DNA from: an uncultured Verrucomicrobiales bacterium
Lineage (GTDB): Bacteria > Verrucomicrobiota > Verrucomicrobiia > Verrucomicrobiales > Akkermansiaceae
Direction of reading: 5' to 3'
Assembly (NCBI GenBank): GCA_937969125.1
Contig: CALBVA010000307.1
Coordinates: 1 to 19,771 of the forward strand
Length of the DNA stretch: 19,771 bases
In this document: positions 1-7,597 of the stretch, one piece after another
How positions within the stretch are numbered: position 1 is the stretch's first letter
Layout of the letters: each line of letters begins with the position of its first letter
Position numbers and translations under genes: made by a program
Notes under the pieces: model-generated
What the model saw: the letters and a program-made list of their open reading frames with translations, nothing else
The model's database searches: none
Told to the model about the DNA's origin: nothing

Positions 1-753
1 CAGGGCAAGGATGTCCTCATCGTCTTTGATGACCTTTCCAAGCAGGCCGTCGCCTACCGTCAGGTCTCCCTCATTCTTCGCCGCCCCTCCGGTCGTGAAG
101 CATATCCCGGTGATGTTTTCTATCTCCACTCCCGTCTCCTCGAGCGCTCCGCACGTCTCTCCGAGAAAGAAGGCGGCGGTTCCATCACCGCGCTTCCCAT
201 CATCGAGACCCAGGCTGGTGACGTCTCCGCCTATATCCCGACGAATGTGATTTCCATCACCGACGGACAGATTTTCCTCGAGACCGACCTCTTCTACCAG
301 GGTATCCGCCCCGCGATTTCCGTGGGTCTCTCCGTCTCCCGTGTGGGATCGGCCGCCCAGACCAAGGCGATCAAGAAGGTGGCCGGCACAACCAAGCTCG
401 ACCTCGCTCAGTTTCGCGAACTCCAGGCATTCGCCCAGTTCGGATCGGACCTTGACGATGCTACCAAAGGAAAGATTAACCGCGGTCAGCGCATCGTGGA
501 GCTCTTCAAGCAGAACCAATACTCCCCGCTCTCCATGGAGATGGAAGTCGCTGTTCTCTGGTCCATGCAAAACGGCCACTTCGACGATGTCGAAGTCGAG
601 CGTGTCAAGGAGTGCCAGAATGCTCTCGAGGAATTCCTCACTACTCGCAAGTCCGACCTTCTTCAGAAGATCGCCGACGAAAAAGCCCTCTCCGACGACA
701 TCGTCTCCGGTCTCAAAACTGCCCTCGAGGACTTCAAAGGCAGCTGGAAGTAA
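1..753 (+). CDS. atpA: ATP synthase F1 subunit alpha, 3' part
   Basis: The alpha subunit forms the non-catalytic nucleotide-binding positions of the F1 hexamer on the cytoplasmic face of the membrane. The frame is open from base 1, so the 5' half lies outside the window; about 250 C-terminal residues are present. Visible are the Walker B-like stretch DVLIVFDDLSKQA at the left edge, the family signature PAISVGLSVSRVGSAAQ with the arginine that reaches into the catalytic site of beta, and the helical C-terminal domain beginning near FRELQAFAQFGSDLD. The gene ends with TAA at 751-753 and is followed after 52 bases by atpG, the standard order. A small hairpin (arms AAACTC/GAGTTT, 753-768) overlaps the stop. 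The identification is certain; only the start is missing. Confidence 0.98.
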   Translation, partial: QGKDVLIVFDDLSKQAVAYRQVSLILRRPSGREAYPGDVFYLHSRLLERSARLSEKEGGGSITALPIIETQAGDVSAYIPTNVISITDGQIFLETDLFYQGIRPAISVGLSVSRVGSAAQTKAIKKVAGTTKLDLAQFRELQAFAQFGSDLDDATKGKINRGQRIVELFKQNQYSPLSMEMEVAVLWSMQNGHFDDVEVERVKECQNALEEFLTTRKSDLLQKIADEKALSDDIVSGLKTALEDFKGSWK

Positions 754-800
754 AACTCTTCAGAGTTTCATTCCTCATTCTCAATTCTTAATTCCTAATT
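753..800. repeat. atpA-atpG spacer: stop-codon hairpin and 7-base tandem repeat
   Basis: The 52-base spacer holds two structures. AAACTC at 753-758 and GAGTTT at 763-768 can form a 6-bp stem with a TTCA loop directly after the atpA stop codon. From 770 to 800 the element ATTC recurs at 770, 777, 784 and 791, exactly every 7 bases, followed by a partial copy at 798; units include ATTCTCA and ATTCCTA. The region is far more AT-rich than the genes beside it and runs to within 5 bases of the atpG GTG start, with no Shine-Dalgarno sequence between. Its function is unknown. Confidence 0.6.
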
Positions 801-805
801 AAAAA

Positions 806-1699
806 GTGGCCAACCTTCGTGACATCCGCCGCCGAATCAAATCGGTCAAGAGCACTGCGCAAATCACCAAAGCGATGGAGCTGGTGGCTGCTGCGAAGAT
901 GAAGAAGGCCCAGGACCAGGCCCTTGCTGGCCGTTCCTACGCTGATAAGCTCAACACCGTTCTCGTTAACCTTAAGGAGAACACCGATGAGGAATCCCAC
1001 CCCCTGCTTGCCAAGCGCGAGGGGAAGAAGGAACTCATGCTCGTCATTTCCACCGGTCGTGGACTCTGCGGTGGTCTCAATGCGAACCTCTTCAAAAAGG
1101 TCCTCGCTGATTCCGGAGAAGAGACCGACTTCACCACCTCCGGTAAGAAGCTCCGCCAGTCGCTTGCCAAAGTTGGTAAGAACATCGTTTCCGATTGGGA
1201 GGTCGCCGACCCGGTTCCCTTCAATGACGCCAAGCCCATCGCGAAGTACCTCACCGACCAGTTCCTGAGCGGTGAATATGATAAAATTAGCGTCGCCTTT
1301 AACGACTTCGTCAGCACCCTGACTCAGACTCCTAACGTCACCCAGCTCCTCCCTATCGAGGCCGCTGGCCTTGCCGAAAAGCAGGATTACGAAGGTGTCG
1401 GCAAGGATGAAATTGGCGAGACCGATCACGAAGCGGCAGGTGCCGACTACGAATTCGAGCCCAGCCCTGAGGGAGTCCTTGATAAGCTCCTCCCGCTTTA
1501 CATCAACTTCCAGGTTTACCAGATGCTCGTGGAGGCCCGCGCTTCAGAGCACTCCGCCCGCATGGTGGCCATGAAAGCCGCCACCGATAATGCCAAGGGC
1601 ATGATCAAAGATCTGACCCTCGAATACAACAAGGCCCGTCAGGCCGCCATCACCGCCGAGCTTCTCGAAATCACCACTGCCATGAAGGCGATGGAGTGA
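806..1699 (+). CDS. atpG: ATP synthase F1 subunit gamma
   Basis: Gamma is the rotating central stalk that couples proton flow through Fo to catalysis in alpha3beta3. The 297-residue product has both halves of the coiled-coil shaft: the N-terminal helix MANLRDIRRRIKSVKS with ITKAMELVAAAKM (residues 20-32), and the C-terminal helix with ASEHSARMVAMKAATDNA (residues 246-263). The conserved STGRGLCGGLN motif lies at residues 82-92 in the globular part. The start is GTG at 806, chosen because the universal N-terminus begins there; no Shine-Dalgarno sequence precedes it. At about residues 188-222 there is an acidic stretch (EKQDYEGVGKDEIGETD and following) that looks longer than in most bacterial gammas. 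The gene lies in the usual position between atpA and atpD. Confidence 0.97.
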   Translation: MANLRDIRRRIKSVKSTAQITKAMELVAAAKMKKAQDQALAGRSYADKLNTVLVNLKENTDEESHPLLAKREGKKELMLVISTGRGLCGGLNANLFKKVLADSGEETDFTTSGKKLRQSLAKVGKNIVSDWEVADPVPFNDAKPIAKYLTDQFLSGEYDKISVAFNDFVSTLTQTPNVTQLLPIEAAGLAEKQDYEGVGKDEIGETDHEAAGADYEFEPSPEGVLDKLLPLYINFQVYQMLVEARASEHSARMVAMKAATDNAKGMIKDLTLEYNKARQAAITAELLEITTAMKAME

Positions 1700-1754
1700 T
1701 AGGCAGCCCGATAAGGCTAATCTTTCCCCTTCTCAAAAATTTACCCAGTCCAGG

Positions 1755-1787
1755 AACTGAACACAGACAACTGCTAACTGACAACTT
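1755..1787. repeat. atpG-atpD spacer: degenerate 7-base tandem repeat
   Basis: The 94-base spacer before atpD contains a second 7-base-period array. AACTG occurs at 1755, 1769 and 1776, with a diverged unit (CACAGAC) filling 1762-1768 and a partial unit AACTT at 1783-1787. Typical units are AACTGCT and AACTGAC. The array ends 6 bases before the atpD ATG at 1794. The unit sequence differs from that in the atpA-atpG spacer, but the period is the same. The first half of the spacer (1700-1754) shows nothing recognisable. Confidence 0.6.
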
Positions 1788-1793
1788 CCCATC

Positions 1794-3260
1794 ATGAGCA
1801 ACCAAGGAACCATCGTCCAAGTCATCGGCGCCGTCGTCGACGTCGATTTCTCCGCCGCCGAAAAGCTGCCGGAGATTTATAACGCTCTCGAGCTGAACTA
1901 TGATCTCTTCGGAGTGGCGACCAAGCTGGTCCTCGAAGTCCAGCAGCACCTCGGTGACGGTTGGGTTCGCGGTGTGGCCATGAGCACTACGGAAGGTCTC
2001 AAGCGCGGTATGAACGTGACCGATACCGGCAAGCCCATCGCGGTTCCCGTCGGTAAGCAGGTTCTGGGACGCATTTTCAATGTCACCGGCGATGTCGTGG
2101 ATGAGAACCAGCTCGCCCTCGAGGACGAGAACCAGCGTTCGCCCATCCACCGCCCGGCTCCGACTCTCACTGAGCAGTCCTCTACCACTGAGGTTCTCCC
2201 GACCGGGATCAAGGTCATCGACCTCATCTGCCCCCTCCTGAAGGGTGGTAAAGGTGGTATGTTCGGTGGTGCTGGTGTGGGTAAGACTGTGGTCATCATG
2301 GAGCTCATTAACAACATCGCGAAAGCACACGGTGGTTTCTCCGTCTTCGCTGGTGTCGGTGAGCGAACCCGTGAGGGTAACGACCTCTACTGGGAAATGA
2401 TCGAGTCCGGCGTCATCGCGACCGAGAAGGACGAAAAAGGTCATCCAAAACTCGATGAAGCCGGTAACCCTGTCCTCGCTTCCGGTTCCAAGGTGGCTCT
2501 CTGCTACGGTCAGATGAACGAGCCTCCGGGTGCCCGTCTCCGCGTCGCGCTCTCCGCCCTCACCATGGCCGAGCACTTCCGTGATGAGGACAACTCTGAC
2601 GTTCTTCTCTTCGTTGATAATATCTTCCGTTTCTCCCAGGCCGGTTCCGAGGTGTCCGCACTTCTCGGCCGCACGCCATCGGCGGTGGGATACCAGCCGA
2701 CTCTTTCCGAAGAAATGGCCGGGCTTCAGGAGCGAATTACTTCCACCAAGAAGGGATCGATTACTTCTATTCAGGCCGTTTACGTTCCTGCGGATGACCT
2801 GACTGACCCCGCTCCTGCTAACACCTTCGCTCACCTCGACGCGACCGTGGTTCTGGAGCGTTCTCTTGCGGAGCAAGCTCTCTTCCCGGCGGTTGACCCG
2901 CTCGCCTCCACCTCCAAGGCACTTGCCCCGGAGATCGTGGGCGAGGAGCACTACAAGGTCGCCCGTGGCGTCCAGCTCGTGCTTCAGCGCTATAAGGACC
3001 TTCAAGACATCATTGCGATTCTGGGAATGGACGAACTTTCCGACGACGATAAGACGACCGTCTTCCGCGCTCGTAAGATTCAGCGTTTCCTCACCCAGCC
3101 CTTCCACGTGGCTGAAATTTTCACCAACGTTCCCGGTGTGCTCTGCCCCATCGAAGACACCGTGAAAGGCTTCGCCGAGATCCTCGATGGCAAGCACGAC
3201 AGCGTCCCCGAGTCGAACTTCTACATGAAGGCCGGCATCGACAGTGTCGAGAAGAGCTAA
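1794..3260 (+). CDS. atpD: ATP synthase F1 subunit beta
   Basis: Beta is the catalytic subunit of F1 and makes ATP from ADP and phosphate. The 488-residue product shows the P-loop GGAGVGKT at residues 158-165, the catalytic glutamate in GVGERTREG (E190), Walker B LLFVDNIFRF (271-280), the signature DPAPANTFAHLDATVVL (338-354), and DELSDDD (413-419), the local form of the DELSEED lever contacting gamma. Between ESGVIAT and SKVALCYGQMNEPPGAR, roughly residues 209-231, lies an extra segment rich in charged and small residues (EKDEKGHPKL and following) that usual 460-470 residue beta subunits lack. The ATG at 1794 begins the expected N-terminal beta-barrel domain (GTIVQVIGAVVDVDF). It is followed by atpC after 35 bases. 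Confidence 0.98.
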   Translation: MSNQGTIVQVIGAVVDVDFSAAEKLPEIYNALELNYDLFGVATKLVLEVQQHLGDGWVRGVAMSTTEGLKRGMNVTDTGKPIAVPVGKQVLGRIFNVTGDVVDENQLALEDENQRSPIHRPAPTLTEQSSTTEVLPTGIKVIDLICPLLKGGKGGMFGGAGVGKTVVIMELINNIAKAHGGFSVFAGVGERTREGNDLYWEMIESGVIATEKDEKGHPKLDEAGNPVLASGSKVALCYGQMNEPPGARLRVALSALTMAEHFRDEDNSDVLLFVDNIFRFSQAGSEVSALLGRTPSAVGYQPTLSEEMAGLQERITSTKKGSITSIQAVYVPADDLTDPAPANTFAHLDATVVLERSLAEQALFPAVDPLASTSKALAPEIVGEEHYKVARGVQLVLQRYKDLQDIIAILGMDELSDDDKTTVFRARKIQRFLTQPFHVAEIFTNVPGVLCPIEDTVKGFAEILDGKHDSVPESNFYMKAGIDSVEKS

Positions 3261-3295
3261 GCGCCCCATTCATCTGAATTCACCCATCTGATCCC

Positions 3296-3700
3296 ATGGC
3301 ATTCCAATTGGACATCGTCACTCCCGAGAAGAACATCTTTTCGGACACCGTGGATGACGTCTATCTCCCCGGAAGCGAAGGTGAGATGGGCATCCTGACT
3401 TCACACGCTGCACTTGTGGCTCCTCTGCAGCCCGGTTCCCTTCGTTATCTGAAGGACGGGAAGATTGAGGAACTTGCTGTCGGTGAGGGATTCGTCGAAG
3501 TTTCGGAGGACAAGGTTTCCGTCCTCATCGACCTCGCGATTGGTGAAGACGCCATTGATGAGAAAGATGTCGAAGAAGCGATGCAACGTGCCAAGGACGC
3601 CCTCGATGGTGTTGATACCGACCACGACGAGCAGATGGCCCTTCAGGTCATCATCGCGAAATCCGAGGCCATGCTGAAGCTGAAGCGCAAGGGTCGCTAA
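3296..3700 (+). CDS. atpC: ATP synthase F1 subunit epsilon
   Basis: Epsilon binds the lower part of the gamma stalk and regulates ATP hydrolysis. The 134-residue product starts MAFQLDIVTPEKNIFSD and has the N-terminal beta-sandwich motifs LPGSEGEMGILTSHAALVAPLQPG and GEGFVEVSEDKVSVLID, followed by a C-terminal helical part (EEAMQRAKDAL and MALQVIIAKSEAMLKLKRK). Length and domain order are normal for the family. It is the last gene of the operon and is followed at once by an intrinsic terminator. No Shine-Dalgarno sequence is visible before the ATG. The 35-base spacer before it contains CATCTGA twice, 14 bases apart, possibly a weak relative of the heptamer arrays upstream. Confidence 0.97.
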   Translation: MAFQLDIVTPEKNIFSDTVDDVYLPGSEGEMGILTSHAALVAPLQPGSLRYLKDGKIEELAVGEGFVEVSEDKVSVLIDLAIGEDAIDEKDVEEAMQRAKDALDGVDTDHDEQMALQVIIAKSEAMLKLKRKGR

Positions 3701-3722
3701 GCCTTCGCGCAGATCATTTCAT

Positions 3723-3755
3723 AACGGCGGTCTCGAAGGAGTCCGCCGTTTTTTT
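3723..3755 (+). terminator. Intrinsic terminator of the atp operon
   Basis: An 8-bp stem, AACGGCGG at 3723-3730 and CCGCCGTT at 3743-3750, closes a 12-base loop and runs directly into seven T residues (3749-3755). It lies 22 bases after the atpC stop and is well formed only for plus-strand transcripts. The opposite strand has no T-run after the stem, so the convergent lipoprotein gene ending at 3793 does not share it. Confidence 0.9.
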
Positions 3756-3792
3756 GTGGCACTTCCTGAGCGTCGACTTTGCGAACGGGAGC

Positions 3793-4407
3793 CTACTTTG
3801 ACTTCGCCCACGAATAGATGTTGTCTTGATTTGTTTCCGGAGTGCCGCTTTTGCCATCCGGGCCGTAGCACCAGACCAGAACTTTAGTGTTATAGTGTAT
3901 TTCATCGCCAATCGCGGCTGGTTCTCGCAGTTCATCGTCGTAGTCGTAGTTTAGGACGAGTTGATAATGGTTACCCCAGGGGTCGAAGAGGATAGCTTTG
4001 TTTTCTTCGCGAAGAAGGCCTCCTCTCATTTCTTTCGCTTGTGGAAAATCGACAAAGCTCATTTGCTTGAAGTTTTCTTCCTTGGCTGATTCCAATCCAA
4101 CTAGTCTCGACATCAATTCGTTGTCGGAGCTCTTCTCTCCGTCAGTGCTCTCTGTTAGTGCAAGTGGCAGCTGTGAGTATTCGTCATAGTAATTTTCGAC
4201 ACCCACGACCAAGGTGTCCATTGCGGTCCGGGCGGAGACGATATCTGCCACTTTTGCCTTGGGGCTAATTTTTCTTTCCGTTGAGTCGGTGACATCGCTT
4301 GATTTGCTTTCTGGTGTTGCGCTGCCGTTTGTTTCCCCTGCCGGCTTTTGATCGTCGCAAGAGCTGAGGCAAAGACTGAGGGAAGCGAGAGTGAATAATA
4401 TTTTCAT
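3793..4407 (-). CDS. Lipoprotein with a pseudopilin-like globular domain
   Basis: The 204-residue product begins MKILFTLASLSLCLSSCDD, a short hydrophobic signal ending in the lipobox LSSC, so the mature protein is probably lipid-anchored at C17. A Ser/Thr/Glu/Lys-rich linker follows (about residues 18-50). The rest resembles the globular part of type II secretion pseudopilins (PulG/GspG family): ARTAMDTLVVGVENYYDEYSQLP is the helix that in pilins continues from the N-terminal stalk. FDPWGNHYQLVLNYDYDDE and VLVWCYGPDGKSG match the strand pattern 'DPWGNPY...SxGPDG'. The pilin leader and prepilin peptidase site are missing and replaced by the lipid signal, so it cannot be processed as a pilin. 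Start ATG at 4407 is preceded by GGGG, the closest thing to a ribosome site in the window. Family resemblance is by eye; function unknown. Confidence 0.8.
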   Translation of the reverse strand: MKILFTLASLSLCLSSCDDQKPAGETNGSATPESKSSDVTDSTERKISPKAKVADIVSARTAMDTLVVGVENYYDEYSQLPLALTESTDGEKSSDNELMSRLVGLESAKEENFKQMSFVDFPQAKEMRGGLLREENKAILFDPWGNHYQLVLNYDYDDELREPAAIGDEIHYNTKVLVWCYGPDGKSGTPETNQDNIYSWAKSK

Positions 4408-4519
4408 AATCCCCGTGATAGTTGAAAAGGCTGCGGATGCCAGTTTTCATCTCCGCCGGGTGATTTTAAGGTGAGGATTGATGAATCCAAAACCTCACTG
4501 ACTGCGGACCATTCAGCAC

Positions 4520-7372
4520 ATGAAAACGATGAATGAGGCGAAAAGATTAGGGGTGCTTCTTTGCTTTGCGGTGAGCGGTTCCTTGCAGGGTGCGGAGTCG
4601 GTCTCGCAGACCTTGGATGAGAAGTTTGAAGAGCGTCAGGTGATCGAGGTGCCGGTTTTACCTCCGGGTTTCCCGTTGTCGGTGAGTGCCAGCTTTAGTG
4701 CGGATTTTACGGGTCTGCTCCCGATGTCCGACACGATGCAGCATGTCACAGGTGAACTGCCGGAGGCGGGTCAGCGGACGATTTGGTTTTCGTGGACGGC
4801 ACCCAAGTCAAGCTGGTTTGAAGTCTCAAACAGTCGGTCCAACCTGAGGACCATCGCGGCGGTTTACCAAGGGGTGGACCGGACATCGCTGACGGCGGTG
4901 GCGGTGCCGAGGGTCGAGACGATTCGGCGGGAAAGCAAAGTGTATTTCGAGGCGGTGGCAGGGGAGCGATATGAAATCGCTGTCGCTGATTATTCCGGGG
5001 CACGGGACGGGGTGGTTTCAGGGACGATTGGAGAGGCCTATCCGTCGACGAATCGATATAACGAACCCCGGGTGGCAATTGAGGTGGCATCAAGCTTGCC
5101 GGCTACATTTTCCGCAGATGCCGTCCCAAGTCGTGGCAGGTCTGAATACGGGGTTTGGTTCTGTTGGTCCGCACCGGAGGCCGGGCTTTATCGCTTCACC
5201 AATGAGTTTGGGGTTGGGCTGGGGCGGTCGGGATACAAAGTGATTGCCTGGTCTCCTTCAGGATCTGGCAGTGGAGACTTGGTCGAGTTGAAACAGGGCG
5301 CTGGGAGGATGGGTGCGGAGTTTTTTGAAGTGACTGATGGGGAAAAACTCTTTTTCGAGGTGACCGGAGGGCTGGTCTCGAGCTGGGGCAGTTCGACGCA
5401 GGCTCTCTCGATGCGACTCAATCTGGCTGGAGTCACTCCCAATGACGACTTTGCGGATTCAGTGGAAGTTGTCGGTCAGGAGGGGGCGATGGAGGGGAGT
5501 TCAGTACGAGGTTCACTAGAGTTGGGGGAACCCTCGCAGGTGGACCCGGATCTCGATCATCGCTCAATGTGGTGGCACTGGACCGCTCCAGCAGACGGAC
5601 GGTTTAATTTTCAGGCCGGCGGAGCGTTGGCGACCCGGGTTTCTGCCTTCACTGGGTCGCGGTTGGATCGTCTGGAGCTGGCTGCCGCGGGTCGGAATTG
5701 GTTGGATTTTCCGGTATTGAGAGGGGAGAGGTATCAGTTGCGGGTTTCGACTGATGAACGGAGTTTAGGGGAGTTTGCGATCAGTTGGAAGTTCCTGCCC
5801 GTAGCCGAAAACGATCTTTTGATCTCGGCCGAGGATTTGGGGAGCGGTGAGGTCACGGAGGTGACGGGTTCCTGGGTGCAGGCAGGATTATCCGTGGATG
5901 AGCCCCAGCCCATTGAGGTATGGATTGATCGATCAGTGTGGTATCGATGGAAAACTGAGGAGCGGGTGATCGCGGCGATCGAGTCCCAGCAGAGTTCGGG
6001 TCTCAGTGTGTTTCGGGATCTGGGGTCGGGAGTGATGGAGCCAGTTAAGGCAGACCAAGGTTACGATTACTTCGCGTTTCCTGCAGAGCCGGGCACGGAT
6101 TATCTGATCCGGATGGGCGGGCAGAGTGAGGGAGCTTTTCAGTTCGAAATCAAGACGCTGGACCCACTTCCGAATGATGACATTGAGAATGCTCTCGTCT
6201 TGGAATCGGCGCTGATGGTGAGGAGTGAGGTGAGCAATCTCGCGGCAACGGCCCAGCCGGGCGAAGATGGCGAACGCTCGGTATGGTGGCGGTGGGCTGC
6301 CCCGTCGACAAGTCAGGTAGAAGTGAGAGCGTCTCCTGGCAGGGAAGGATTATTGAAGATCTTTACCGGAGACGGAACGATTGGCGGGCTGGAGGAGGTG
6401 ATGCGGACCAATTATGAGCATCGGTTTCACCGTATCCTGCAAGTTGAGGAGGGAACGGTCTACTGGATCTCCGCGGACATGCCCAGCGTCGGAGATGGCG
6501 TATTACAGCTGTGGATTTCCCCACACGATACGAGCTGGATCGCTCCAAATACCTTTTTTGCGGATGCTACCGATCTAGGGTCTGAGCTGACCGGTGGAGG
6601 TGATTTCCCATCTGGGAGAACCTTCACCGAGGAGGGGGAGCCCGTCGCTCTGGACGGAAGAAACGGGCAGATCCTTGACCTCAATTCTATGTGGTGGACT
6701 TGGACTGCACCGGAATCGACAACGATGGAGTTGGTCTTTCTGGCGCGTCGTTCGGATGATGAAGACGTCTTCACTGCAGTGTGGACGGGGGACTCATTGG
6801 CCGATCTCACGCAGATCGCGGGTGGCGGAAATGAGGATGCGGTACTGCTGCGCTTCAGCGCGGTGGCGGGGACGACTTATCGGATCTCGGCGGGGGCGGA
6901 CTTCGCGGATGGGATTTGCCTTATGATTCGCCCGGCCTCGCCGCTGCATCATTTCCTGACCGAGTTACCGGAGCAGACCGATGAGCTGGAGGATCTCTGG
7001 GAAGAGAGCTATCAAGAAGATGGGGTGACGAATCTAGAGAGGTTCATTTTCAATCTCGATCCGCTTCTTCCGCTCTCCAGCGATCCGAATGCGGGTAATC
7101 TGCCCTCGATCTCGATGAGCGGGGAGTTTCTGGAGCTGCGTTACCGGGTCCGTCCGGAGTTGGCCAATGGAACCGGATCCGTGACAGTAATGGGGCAGTG
7201 TTCGACGGACGGTTTGGTTTGGGAAGACATCGAGCCGGAGGATCTGGGAGACGGCAATTACGTGGTACGAACTCCCATCGAGGAAGGTATTCCCTGCAAG
7301 CTGCTGCGAGTGGATTACCGGATTATGGAGCTGGGTCTGCCGATGCAGATTGGGGGTGGCTTTAGCGATTAA
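4520..7372 (+). CDS. Large secreted protein with six WxWTAP beta-sandwich repeats
   Basis: The 950-residue product starts with a signal peptide (hydrophobic core GVLLCFAVSGSL, cleavage likely around residues 23-25). The body consists of six modules of about 120-140 residues, each marked by a tryptophan-rich strand: IWFSWTAP (88-95), VWFCWSAP (212-219), MWWHWTAP (350-357), VWYRWK (473-478), VWWRWAAP (588-595), MWWTWTAP (724-731). Modules often open with PNDDFADS-like residues (307-314, 551-558) and end with a 'GTTYRISAG' strand. Such modules resemble PPC-type beta-sandwich domains common in verrucomicrobial exported proteins. The C-terminus holds 'DGVTNLERFIFNLDPLLP' (834-851), a segment I associate with the ends of secreted proteins in this phylum, and a last beta domain. 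No catalytic domain is evident, suggesting adhesion or a surface or matrix role. ATG at 4529 is an alternative start. Confidence 0.85.
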   Translation: MKTMNEAKRLGVLLCFAVSGSLQGAESVSQTLDEKFEERQVIEVPVLPPGFPLSVSASFSADFTGLLPMSDTMQHVTGELPEAGQRTIWFSWTAPKSSWFEVSNSRSNLRTIAAVYQGVDRTSLTAVAVPRVETIRRESKVYFEAVAGERYEIAVADYSGARDGVVSGTIGEAYPSTNRYNEPRVAIEVASSLPATFSADAVPSRGRSEYGVWFCWSAPEAGLYRFTNEFGVGLGRSGYKVIAWSPSGSGSGDLVELKQGAGRMGAEFFEVTDGEKLFFEVTGGLVSSWGSSTQALSMRLNLAGVTPNDDFADSVEVVGQEGAMEGSSVRGSLELGEPSQVDPDLDHRSMWWHWTAPADGRFNFQAGGALATRVSAFTGSRLDRLELAAAGRNWLDFPVLRGERYQLRVSTDERSLGEFAISWKFLPVAENDLLISAEDLGSGEVTEVTGSWVQAGLSVDEPQPIEVWIDRSVWYRWKTEERVIAAIESQQSSGLSVFRDLGSGVMEPVKADQGYDYFAFPAEPGTDYLIRMGGQSEGAFQFEIKTLDPLPNDDIENALVLESALMVRSEVSNLAATAQPGEDGERSVWWRWAAPSTSQVEVRASPGREGLLKIFTGDGTIGGLEEVMRTNYEHRFHRILQVEEGTVYWISADMPSVGDGVLQLWISPHDTSWIAPNTFFADATDLGSELTGGGDFPSGRTFTEEGEPVALDGRNGQILDLNSMWWTWTAPESTTMELVFLARRSDDEDVFTAVWTGDSLADLTQIAGGGNEDAVLLRFSAVAGTTYRISAGADFADGICLMIRPASPLHHFLTELPEQTDELEDLWEESYQEDGVTNLERFIFNLDPLLPLSSDPNAGNLPSISMSGEFLELRYRVRPELANGTGSVTVMGQCSTDGLVWEDIEPEDLGDGNYVVRTPIEEGIPCKLLRVDYRIMELGLPMQIGGGFSD

Positions 7373-7381
7373 ATCTCTGGA

Positions 7382-7597
7382 TCACCTGCGAGCCAGAATC
7401 GTGCGCACCGCCTCGGGATAGAGGCGGTGCTCTGCTTTTTGGATGCGATGGTGGAGGGACTCCGGGGTGACGATGGCGATCTCGCCGCCGAGGTCACTGG
7501 CCTCAATGAGAGCCTGCAGATTACTCCTCTCGCCCGAGCCCAGAACTGCGATTTGTTTTACTGCGACAATGTTCCCCGATTCCGAGTCTAACTCCAT
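7382..7597 (-). pseudogene. purN: Remnant of phosphoribosylglycinamide formyltransferase with an internal deletion
   Basis: PurN transfers a formyl group from formyl-tetrahydrofolate to GAR in purine synthesis and is normally about 190-210 residues. This frame is only 71 residues but contains both ends of PurN. The N-terminal strand and phosphate-binding loop appear as IAVLGSGERSNLQALIEA, then the second strand GGEIAIV. It is joined directly to TPESLHHRIQKAEHRLYPEAV, the C-terminal 'DTPESLxxRIxxxEHxLYPxAV' segment. Everything between is missing (roughly 130 residues, in frame), including the catalytic Asn-His-Asp region (HPSLLP and the downstream Asp). It cannot be an active transformylase. 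Start (ATG at 7597) and stop (TGA) are intact. It lies 33 bases head to head from trpB. Either an old gene remnant, a small repurposed protein, or an assembly collapse. Confidence 0.8.

Noticed and set aside
788..1429. A 213-codon minus-strand frame opposite atpG.
   Set aside because: Shadow of the gamma subunit gene; no family features.
1671..3269. A 532-codon open frame on the minus strand opposite atpD.
   Set aside because: Antisense to a certain gene; its composition follows from the C-ending codons of atpD and it shows no recognisable motif.
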